Positions 51,575 through 62,250 of a DNA stretch of 64,000 nt are shown piece after piece. A program made the translations under genes and the position numbers. The first letter of the stretch is position 1. Each line of letters opens with the position of its first letter. The notes beneath the pieces are model-generated. The model was not told the DNA's origin, made no database searches, and was given only the letters and a program-made list of their open reading frames with translations. Origin of the DNA: Brachypodius melanocephalos (taxonomy: Eukaryota > Chordata > Aves > Passeriformes > Pycnonotidae); contig VZSR01001479.1 of NCBI GenBank assembly GCA_013398615.1, forward strand, positions 17,818,717 to 17,882,716, in the 5' to 3' direction.

Positions 51575-52356
51575 AGGGTAACCTGCCCAAAACAGGGTAG
51601 CTGACAGTGCTACAAAGTGTCTTGCCATCCATAAGGTGCCTTGTAGAGATATTTTGTCTTAACATTAACTTTTCACATTACTGCTCTTAATGCCGTTCAA
51701 GTACTTGACTGGCCAAGAGAGAAAGCAAGATATTGTTTAGCTTTTGTAGTACAAGGGAATAATTCAAGCAGATGAACACATTTTTAGCTGTGTTCAGAGC
51801 AGTTCCAGTGGCTGCGAAGAGCAATTCAAATAATCTTGCTGGAAAGGCTCATATGATCTTAAAACACATTTAGAAGGAAATTCTCATGTCTTTCTAGCTC
51901 CTCACACCACTGTTCAGTGTTCATTTTGGATAAGAAAAATGTGAGAGAAGAGACAATCAGATTCCCCAGACCAATAGACCCTTCATAGCAGCCTTGCAGG
52001 ATACAGATTTTTTTTTTTCACACCACTGTGCTTGTTCGTATCCAGCAGGCTCTTGGCTTGTGTTTTACAAAGCTGAGTACAGAATGAAAAATGCTTGCCA
52101 GGTATCAAAGTCAGTCCTTTTTGTGCATCTCTTATCCACACTCCTTCAGTGGCTTCAAGGCATACATGCTAGGATTAAGTCTTTCTGAAAGTCCCTGTCG
52201 ATAGGCTGTGATGTGGCTTCCCCGTTTCCTCTGTCATCTGTTATTTTCAGTAGTCAGTTCATGTTCCTCCTACTGCTTCACCATCTTTTCTTTGTGCACT
52301 TTTGTGCCTTTTCCTGCTCCACTTCCTATATTCCACCTCTTCTTTTTTCTGTTTCC

Positions 52357-52373
52357 TTTTTTTTTTTTTTTTT
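52357..52373 (+). repeat. T17 homopolymer
   Basis: A run of seventeen T inside a longer pyrimidine-rich stretch (about 52270-52420). Confidence 0.85.
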
Positions 52374-55300
52374 ATTTTGTTCTTGGTTTTGTTTCTTTTT
52401 TCCCCCTGGCTCTCACTCCCTAGAACACATTGGAGATAAGAGATAACAGTGTGTGAAGGGGAAGGATTTGGAAGAGAGATGTAGTCTGTCCCATAACTAG
52501 TCACAGGTGAAAGGAGTAGGCACTAGATGGATGTTTGGGCTGTGTATCATAAAGAAATGAAGCAGGCAGTGTGGAGCAATGTGAAGGGCTTTATGAGTCT
52601 CCCTTCATATCCCGTGCTGCCTCTGCCTCTTCTTTATAGGCAGCCTAGAGGCTCTGGAATGATACTTACCTCCATACCTTCATTGCAGGTACCAGTCTGG
52701 AAAGTCCAGAGTCACATAAAAAGGCTATTTCTGCTCCAGGGAGCATCAGCCCCATCTTTTATTAGTTGTTTTTAAGGGTGAAGGTGCCATAACAGCGGGC
52801 TCTGACGAGGTCTGTAGAGAACCAAGGAAATGAAGCTCCTGTTGATGGAGCATGTCCTACTTGCAAAGTTACACCCATATTATAGGCAAAGTGTCTCAGA
52901 GCTCAACCCAACTGCAGCTGGGCAGAGCCAAATGGCTTTTTTTTTATTTCTTGGAGCCAGAAGCGCTGACAGCACAGTGTGTGGAGACATGCGTGGGTCT
53001 GGCTGCAAGCAGATGTGTCCAGTGCAAGGAAATTGGTGGAAGAGGAGACTGTGCTTCCTGATGTAGGTATGGATATAAAGTTGGATCCAGGAAGGCACTG
53101 AGCAGTGCTGATTTTCAGGTGTGGGGCTCAAAAGAGTCTGGAAGCGTTGCTCTCTGCAATAGGGGATGTGGAGGAACAGGAGAAATACTTGCCCAGCTCG
53201 TGCCCGTACAATGGACAGAGAGGTGACCTCGGGCTCTGCAGTGCACAGTCAGGAGTCAGCACAGGTAGGGACTTGTAGTGAGAGCAGAGAGCTTCCAGTC
53301 TGAAACAGAGGGACTGCATGTGCCCTCAGCATTGAAAATAAGGCTATGAGACAGTAAAAGGAGCCTCAGTTAAGGCTTGTGCTTGGCTGCCTCTCTGACA
53401 GAGTGAAGGCTAGGTTTGTTCTTCCTTAGACCGGGGAACATACGCTAATAAAATACATATTGCTTTCTGATCAGATCCTAATGAAAGACATTATTGAAGA
53501 GTGTGGAACAAGCACTTACAGTAATTCATGACAGCACCAATTTGGCTTCTCTAGGAAGCCATAAACTGCTGCTCTTGGCACCTAATGAGGATGGGCAGCT
53601 GATTGCCTGTGCGAGTGGAAGGGAGACTGACTCCCAGCCTTGATGGCTTCAGCTGTCCTCAGAAGCCACTGAAGTTTGCAGTTGCTTCTCCCTCTGGAGT
53701 TGGGAATGTTTCAGCCAAGAAACTGGGCCTCCTGATAAAGGACAGTTCAGTACAAAAAGCTTCCAGGACTCCTCATTTAGACTGGATAATGGATTTGGTT
53801 TGGGCATCCATCTTTGCTTAATCCCAAGATCTGAACCTGTGTGCTTGGCTGATGAAAAACATGGGAATGAATTTCAGTTCACCAATGTGCTTTTCTGGGA
53901 AATGCCAGCTTTGTGCTTGCAATGTGATTATTTGTACTGGAAACCCCTTAGGAGTGATGGTTATCAAGCAAGGAAAATGAAGTAAATCCAACTTTAAACT
54001 TACCTTAGCCCTTTAATTGATGAGGTTAATGCTGGACATCATTTCCATCCAAGATGGTGATTAAATACTAACCAAAGAAGATATTTTAATTTGATGTGAC
54101 AGGCAGAGCAAGTTTGATGAGAGATTGTAAAGAAGCATCACAATGACTATCTTCATATCCAAACCAAATTTCTTCCCTACCCAGAACTTACCCAAACAGT
54201 TTTTCCAGAGTAGGCAGGCATCTTCCTTGCAGCTGATACCAGCCGGAGTTCAGAATCCCTTATTAGGATTGTGCTCTTGAAATTTTGTGCAGCTGACACC
54301 AGGCTGGGAGACAATGCCACCTTCATGAAGGATTAGGAAGGATTGGAAGAAAGATCTGAAAGACAGAAAACTATTTGAATGGTTCTTGTGGGATGAAAGG
54401 CAGTGGTACAAAGGCAAGGTCACAGATGCAGAAGGTACCGCAGGCTGGGAGCTCATCTTTGGCAAATGTGCGCAGTGCTCAAGTGAGTTGACTTCAAGGA
54501 GCTGCTGGCAAGATGCAGGTGTGAGAAAGGGCAAATGCACTCCTAGATGAAACTTGAGGTACTTCTGGGCAAGGCGGAGAAATGCCACATGCTATATGCA
54601 GGGCTGGGGCACTGAACTCCAGCAAGTGGGATCATACAGAAAAACACTGTAGAGTCAATCCTGGAGAGTCTGTGTTACAAGAGCAGTCACAGAGTGCTTA
54701 GCCTGCATAGCCCAGCAGAGCAAAAGCTGAGAGGTGGTGAGAGTGCTGTCTATAAAGCATCAGGGAGTCAAGCAGCAGTGAGGGAAAAAGAGCCATTGGA
54801 GCTGAAGGACAATACTGGCACGAGATAACTGGGTGCAAGCTGCATGTGAATAAATTCAGTCTGGAAATGAGAACATCAGGGTGGTCAGGCTGCAGAACAG
54901 ATGTCCAGGGGGAGGAACAGGCCTAAAGGGAACAAACCACTTCTAAGATAAGATGTGATACATACATAAAATTAATAAGCAAAGCCAGCCCCTCTGGTGA
55001 CAAGGGACTGGACCCTGCCAGCCAGGAGCATACATCCCCTGCCATGTCCTAGATTGTAGCCATGCTTTGCCCTTCTCTGAGCTCTGGGGGCAGAGGGGTT
55101 TTATCCCTCTGCCAAAATACAGAAATCAAGCATCCAATTCATGGTGTTCAAAAGGAATGTCAAAGATGTCTTCCTGTGCTCTGCCCTGTCGTGCCAAGGT
55201 GACATCTAGGATCACCGACTCAGTCTACTGCTGTGTGTCAGAGTGAATAAGAAGAAGGGAAAAGGAAGGGCCAGATTTATGGCATATTCTTCCAGCATTG

Positions 55301-55521
55301 TGGAAACCTCATGTTCAAGAGAGTTCCCTAAAAAATTCCTATCCCCACCTTCCTCCTGACCCTGTTTCTGAGCATTTTTCATTCCTCTTTTCCCAAGAAT
55401 TACTTCTACCTGTGGAACTCATCTGCTGAACTCTCATTCTCCAGCAATGGAAAACTGGATAATTTGCCTTCAATCTCTGGTACGATAAACTCCAACACAC
55501 ATAAATTGTGTAATCATATTT

Positions 55522-55523
<2 letters not shown>

Positions 55524-55551
<28 letters not shown>
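55524..55551 (+). repeat. T28 homopolymer
   Basis: The longest homopolymer in the window, with no adjacent LINE or SINE that I recognise. Its exact length is prone to sequencing error. Confidence 0.85.
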
Positions 55552-55554
<3 letters not shown>

Positions 55555-58500
55555 TTTAGGAAGTCCATGGCTTCTAACCTCTTTGAGTTTGCCTCTCTGT
55601 CACATATCCTGTAGCTTTGGAGGCACAGCTGGGGCAGGAATTGAAGACAAGGCAATGTTTAATGAAATTTGGCATTGCAGAGCCCCATGTTTATCCCAGG
55701 AGCTGTTAGCAGTGCCATAAAGAAGCTCAGCCCCTTCCAGTATCTTGAGAGTATCTTTCCTGGCTGTCACCAGTTTCAGGCCATGGACACTGCCAGTCCC
55801 ATCATGGTGACAGCAGTGGTGTGGTTGTTCCTGGTCTTTGTGAGCAACACTCCCTTAGGAAGGGAGCAGCTGTATCTTGGCTGGACTTTGTTGGGATGAG
55901 GTCGTCACAGTTGCAGCCACTGGGGAAGTCTGATGAGAGATGATGCCTGCAGCACTCTAGGACAAAGCTATGTAGTGAAGCCAAGACTTTGTGCAAACAG
56001 GCTGAAATGGTGCAAATGGAAGGCTCTGTCACACCCTGAGTATTGCCTGTCAGAAGTAGTCTTCTGCTATTCTCACCTTCCCCTGGACCTTGCTAAACAG
56101 AGATGTCTATGTGTGCTGAGAAAGTGGTCAGCTTGGCACTGAGCTTTGAATACCACCTTGGTTGCTGGTGCCCACCAGCTGCACAGGCAGTTGCAGATTA
56201 TTTTGTCCAGATTATTGTCCCATGCTTCTTTTCAGACCTTTTTGAGATACTTGTGCTTCCTGCACCACCAGGCTCTCCACAGCTCCTGGTCCAGTGGATG
56301 TCTGCTCTCCAGAGTGTCCTGGCACTCACAGATGAGAGAGGAGAGGGAGGGTGGGGGAGCTTAGGACACCCCCTTTCCCAGCACACAGCATTTTTCTGGT
56401 GTGTGGAGCTGCACAGGGAGCAAGGAAGAGCCTGCCAGAAGGATGGAGCTGGCGTGTGAGGTTGCTGTGCCACACCAGCCTGCCTTTATCTGCTGCCTCC
56501 TCTGCCTTCAGAGAGGCTGGAGAAGCTGTGGATGGAGCTGGGAGCTGTCCCTGCAGCCCATATCTGCAGTTAGTGAGGATGGAGTGGGAATGCAAGCAGC
56601 CACCCCTGTCTTTTTTGTGCTGCAGGAAGGAGCAGCCAGGGGAATTTGAATGAGGCTGAGAAAAAAGGGTGAAAGAGCAAGCATGTGTGGAAAGGATTTG
56701 AATGGAGATATTGGAAAGCAGAGCTAGTGCTTGTACCCTGAGCTGAGAAGTTGCTGAAGAAGTGGGACAAGTAAAGAGAGCATCAGGAGTTAATTGCAAT
56801 GCTGGGAAGCTGGATGCCTGCAGAACAGTTCCTTTGCTCTGATCAGCTTGTTGGGGGATCTACATGATTTTAATGTTAATTTTTCTAGCTGTTGTTTGTT
56901 AGAAATACCTTGGGGCTTGGTGATGAAACAGATTTTCTTTCTAATTTCTCCCTCAAACAAGCATTAATGTGGTCCATTGTGAGCCCATGTGCATGGCTTC
57001 ACAAATCACACCAGTCTCAGCACAGGCAGGTTGTCGTGGTGGTGTAGAGCAGAACCACAACACTAACTTTATGTTAGGTGTGTTTATTAATGTCCTTTAG
57101 CTTTATTAAGGCTACTAGCTGTTACATATCTGGTGTAAACATCATTCAGTCTGAAAACATCATCCTGATTTTATCTTTAATAGCCTATATAAACAGAAAA
57201 TGTAGGTGTGGCAGTGTCATACCCTCTGCTGTGACAATGCTCCAGCTGGGAATGGAGGCAGGGGTACTGTGGCATCCTGCTTTTGTCTCTGAGACTCTTG
57301 GTGTGTGTGTTCCTGGTCCATGGGCCAGCTTGGCAGGCCACAGTGGGACAAGCACCCTGAGCATCACAAGCCGGCTCAAATGATAGGACGGGGGAAAGGG
57401 CAGACAGTGCCCGCCAACAGGGTGGGTGATGGTGAGGAATGACAAAGGGCAGCCCCGGTTTGCACCTCCCAGAGGTTTGGTGGCTGAGTGAGCGTGGGTG
57501 AGCTCTCCCCTGATCTCTGATGCTGCTTGCAGTGACAGGGAAAGGGGCAGGTTGCACACACTGCACACAAATACACACAAACCACATGGGGCTGACTTTG
57601 CCCTTTGTAAGGTGTTTTTAGAGAGCCCATCCTACAAGAACATTCTCAGCTCTGCAGCCTGTGTGATATTCACAGCCAGCTGGTAAAATCTGTGTTTTTT
57701 TTTTTTTCTTTCCCATCCCCTTCCTCAGATTGTTGGGACTGGAAGGAGGTAAAGGCAGAGGCGAGTCTGTGATTTGCGCAGTGCTCTGGTTCTGGCCCCT
57801 GAGCCAGCTTCCTGAGCCTGGTGATGAATGAGCTTGTAGCATGAGCTCCTCCACTGAGGCTTCAGCCTCTCTAATAAGGTGGCCAGTGTTTCCCTGTCCT
57901 CTGTGCCAGCCTCTGCTTTATTAACTGCACTGCAGCAATATTAAACTGGAACACTGGGTCAGCGTGATCCGGAGGAGAGATGCTGAGAAGGGGGTGGAAG
58001 GGAGGAGATACCAGGAGAGCATGAGAACACACAGAACAGGAAAAAGGGAAACAGCTGGCAACTGAAGTGGGTTGAAAAATGGGTTCCTACTGGACTGATG
58101 CATGCAGCTCTGCACAGACCTGCTGCTGGCAATCAGAGATGCAAAGGATGTTTAATGAGGGGGATGCAGAGGCAGACCTTGGCCTTTATGTCTCTGTCTG
58201 CTGGACCTGTGCTAGTGACTGCAAGCCAGCACCTGCTCCACGTGCACACAGCAAGCAGCTGGCTGGAGCTGCCCCCTTTTCTCCCTTGCACTAATTTCAT
58301 GCCCTTTAAACTGTGCTGGCAGCGCACCTGGCTCTTTCTACTGACAGCTGCAGCTAGCTCAGGGCCCATGCTGCTTTTCACAGAGAAGCCAGTCTTTCCA
58401 AAGACATCCAGGGCCAGTTCTGTTGTGATGCCAGGACTGTAGAGATTGTAGTAAAGATGTGCAGAGGGCAGTCTTGCTGGCAGCCAGTTTCTGTGTCAGT

Positions 58501-61031
58501 CCAAGTTGCATACCAGATAGAGACAGGACATAATTTAGTGGCGGGAAAAGACCCTCTTAAAACTTTACTTCTGTACACCAAGAGGAGATACCTGCTGAGC
58601 CTCGACTGTGCCTTTCCCATTACCTAGTGATCCAGGTCTCTTCTAGAAAGCAGGGAGGTTGCAACTCATATATTCCTTTAATGATTTCTGTTTTGCAGCC
58701 AAACCTGGGTGGCAGCTGTTTATTTATTTGGTTACACAAGTCCCTGAGGATAGACTCAACTAGAGGATGCAGAGCTTTGCAGTCCAGACTGGAGGCTGAT
58801 TTCTCAGTTTGTCCTGGATTAGATGATGTGGGGGTGTACCTGATTTGACCTTGCTCCCAGAGGTTTTAGATACCCAAATTCCACCTAACTCCCAGCTGAG
58901 GTGGAATTTGCACTGTCTGAATCTCACCCTCAAGCTTCTCTCTGACTCTCCATTTTGTTTCTCTTCTAAAGGTTATGTCTAGACAAGGGAAATGGCTCCT
59001 GACCTCCTCCTATTTGCTGGCTGCCTTCCCAACATCCCAGCAAATGACAGCCTGTGGGGAGGAGCTGCTACCAGTCCTCCCAGTCACACTCTGCTCCCCA
59101 AAAAGACCCATGCCAGGAGCTGTACCACTCCAGCCCTTCTGCTTCTGGCTTCTGACTGCTCCTCTTCTCCCAGATAATTGGGGGTCTGGTGCTAATGATC
59201 TCAGCTTAAGTCCCTGCCCCTGGGAGCCAGCTCTGCCACTGTTTGGCCAGAGTGATGGTGTGGAGGGCTGGCAGATAGGAGGGATGAGCAATAGGAATGC
59301 CAGCTGGGACAGAACCCAGCTGGCACATGTGCAGATAGGGCGTTGTTAATATGAACAAATCCTGGCAGCATCCTGGTGCCTCTAGGAACCACTGCCCTGG
59401 TCCTGCCCGCTAGGACTGCTCCCAAGTGCCTTGTAGGGTAGCACCAAGCTGGGGAAGGCACCAGAACAGCTCCCAGCTCTCTGCCCCATCTTGCCAGGGA
59501 AGGAGGAGGAGGAGAGCGCATCAAGTATTCCTCAAGCAACTTACACCCTGATCTGTTTGGGTACAAAGGTCTCCTTTGGGTTCAATCTGTAAGGCAGGTG
59601 CAAAGTTGTTTTTCACTTTGAGAACCAGATGCAACTGCAGGTTCCCAGGGACCAGTCCCTGCCCCTTCACTTGAGACCAGTGTCCAGATTGTGGGCAGAT
59701 CAAGGAGGTGGGTCAGTGGGTCCTGGTTGTATTGGAAATGAAAGGGGCTTTGGCACAGAAAGCTTTACAGCAGCAGCCATTGCTTCTGAGTTTCAGCTTA
59801 GAGTTACATGTGTGAGGGCCAGAGACAGGCAGAGGAGGGGTTGCATGTACTTGTTTGTACTAAGCGGCACATTGGCATTGCCCCCTGCCCCGATTTGATA
59901 GTGGCCTTGGCTTCTGCTGTGCCCTCACTCCATCTTCTTGTCCCACACTGACAGATTTGCTGTAAACCTTCCTCAGTGCATCCTGGTTCCAATAATCCTG
60001 CAACTTCAGAGTTAATGACGAACACCGGGACTGCCTGTCAGGAGAACTGCCTTTGCAGTGAAAACTTCAGCCTAGAGGATATATCAGAGGCAAGGGAAAG
60101 CTTAGTGAACACTGGACTATAGAAAGTCCTGCCAAAGGTCTTTTCACCAGCACCAGCATCCCCAGTAACATATCTTGCCACAAGGATCCAGGCACTGCAC
60201 AGCGACAGGCAGGAAATTGTATCTTCACAATGCAATCCTCGTTCTTGTTCTTTCCCAGCCAAGCAAGCATGACCATGGCAGGGAAGTTTCACTGACATGT
60301 AATTCATCATTTTTAGTGGTGGTGATTTTGATAACGATATTTTCCCCATTGTTTTCTTGAAACTTCCCTGCTGCCTTAGCAAACTGAACAATGTTTGGCT
60401 GGTATGGTTCAGCTAATATAATTCAACCCCTTTCACTGGGAATCGGAGGAAGAGGGAGCCTGTGAGTGACCCCAGGGAACCATCAACTTGAACTAGAGCC
60501 CTTGCTCTGGTCTGCAGAGGCAGTCCAAGGATGGACCCTGTGGAAGGTTTCTGAGGAAGAATGGTAGTAAACTGCTCCCAGTGAGACACCAAATGAAGTG
60601 CCACATGGCCCAGGCAGCAAATGAATGAATTCTGCAGCAGTGATTGGGAACTGAAGGGTGTCTTGGTGCAATGCCATGCTGTGTTTGCACAGGACCTGGG
60701 TGCACTAACAGGGGTGAATTGGGTTCATTTTCTCCCTCCTGAAATGATTACTTCTGACACAAAGTTGCTTCAGGACCTGTAGTTCAAATTGTCCCTACAG
60801 TCCCACCTTTGGAGTACACCAAGGCTTCCCTTCAGGGAGAGTTCAGGCTCCCAATCACTGTTCTGTACCAGAGATGGAAAATTTCAAACCAATATTGCAT
60901 GAAGATCTCATAGAGCAACCAGGTGTACATCTGTATAGAAAGAGGAGAAGAGGGTGTTAAATGATGGATACGATTGCTCAGGTTTCCAGTTTCAGGATTT
61001 TCATAACACTGTGGGTTCTTTTTCTGTGCAG

Positions 61032-61209
61032 CTGTCTCAGAGAAACACCATCCAAACCTTTATTCCTGTGAAGAAAATGGAGAAAGGCCTGTTGCTGGAG
61101 CACATCTTGCCCAACCTGAAAGTGCCTCAGAGCTACGAGGTTCGCCTGACGCCCATCACCAGCTTTGGGGCTGGAGATATGGCTGCGCGCATCATCCGGT
61201 ACATGGAAC
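61032..61209 (+). CDS. MDGA1: MDGA1 exon: second half of FNIII domain
   Basis: This 178-nt exon has AG at 61030-61031 and its donor GT at 61210-61211. It enters in phase 0 and leaves in phase 1 with one C. It begins LSQRNTIQTFIPVKKMEKG and includes the FNIII E-F motif (LLLEHILPNLKVPQSYEVRL) and the GAGDMAARIIRYME end. The conserved Tyr of the F strand is in SYEVRL. The donor AAC|GTAGGT is weak: C rather than G at -1, and no consensus AAGT after GT. A weak donor next to the 24-nt microexon downstream suggests that splicing here may be regulated. Confidence 0.94.
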
Positions 61210-62226
61210 GTAGGTGTCTCCTCCTGGGTCCTGCCTCGGGCCTGGGCATGTGGGCATGCAGAGAGTGGTCTTCTGTGACCCTTGGGTGGGTCTCTGTGCT
61301 CTGAGGAGTTCTGATGGCACAGCGCTATCGCATTTGGCTGTATTTTGGATGCTGCCATCAATGCAGAGCACTAGAGACCTCTGAAGGGCAGCCTCCACTC
61401 ATCCTTCACTCAGCAGCTCTGGCTTGCACTCTGCATTCTGTGTGCAGGAGATCCCCAAAACCCCAGTCAGGCTATGCTGCAGCTCCCCGTGGAACAGTGG
61501 CTTATTATACAAGATAGATGGATGCTGTGTATTAGTCACACACCCATAAAAGTGAGAGGATTTCAGGAGACTTCAGTTATTTCCAGAGCTGAATGCATGA
61601 TTCCTTTCCTAACTAGTCACTCATAAAGCTGTAGCTCTGTCCAGTACCTTGAATCCCAGATTATCTCATTGGTATACATTAACCATACTTCTGTCCCCAT
61701 CATCCCAACAGCTCACAGCTCTCTCTGTTCCCACAACTCTGTGATTCCTTTACTCTCCAACAGGAGTTTGGACTCTCAGTTGAAAGTACAGATCCCTCTC
61801 CTGTTATGTTTGCTTGATTTCACACAACCCTCTTGTCCTGTGGACTGACAGTGTATCCAGTGTCCCCAGCATACCTGTCGTGTCAATCTTCCACAGTGCA
61901 TCAAACTGCTGTGATGTCCCTCATAGGTACCAAGCTTTGGTATCTAAGTGGGTGCTGTCCCACTGGGTGCTCCAGAAGGAAACTACTTGGGTTGCCAGAA
62001 GGGTTTCCCTATGATCCCAGGATCACCCCTTAGGTGGAGTTTTCTTAAGTGTCTTCCTGCTTGGATCAGAGTGTCAGCGTCTTTTTCCATCACCAAAACA
62101 GGCACCAGGCACTGCGTTCAGGAGACTCGTGAATTTGTGAGCTTTCTTGATGTGTTTGTTTTATTTTCAGACTTTGATTATGATTTGTGCTTTTGTTTTG
62201 ACTTGTTTTTCTATTTCTTTTTCCAG
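61210..62226 (+). other. MDGA1: MDGA1 intron upstream of microexon (phase 1)
   Basis: This is a 1017-nt intron. Its last 60 bases are T-rich and contain two plausible acceptors, AG at 62169-62170 and AG at 62225-62226. A TGC triplet lies at 62188-62190, 37 bases before the microexon. Nothing else is recognisable. Confidence 0.8.
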
Positions 62227-62250
62227 CAATCAACTATCCCAATCCAACAG
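62227..62250 (+). CDS. MDGA1: MDGA1 24-nt linker microexon (FNIII to MAM)
   Basis: AG at 62225-62226 and the consensus donor GTAAGC at 62251 bound 24 bases that are phase 1 at both ends. With the incoming C they encode Pro-Ile-Asn-Tyr-Pro-Asn-Pro-Thr. Mammalian MDGA1 as I recall it reads EPINSPNLS at this point, just before the MAM domain, so length and position agree. The size (under 27 nt) and frame neutrality place it in the microexon class, which in vertebrates is often neural-specific. It would lengthen or shorten the linker by eight residues without disturbing either domain. Too short for ORF-based prediction, it rests on splice sites, phase and family match. Confidence 0.85.

Larger units (their letters stand above)
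44215..61031 (+). other. MDGA1: Large MDGA1 intron within FNIII (phase 0)
   Basis: This is a 16,817-nt intron. Contents are: an ancient LINE/SINE 3'-end-like piece at 45087-45180; a T14 run at 47489-47502; a candidate element with TAATTA words in 48041-48420; an antisense LTR at about 51026-51574; T17 at 52357-52373; T28 at 55524-55551; and T13 at 57695-57707. The interval 48500-48950 is somewhat GC-rich with some CpG but is not island-like. I find no exon, RNA gene or second gene in it. The acceptor before 61032 has the tract TTCTTTTTCTGTGCAG. Confidence 0.8.
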
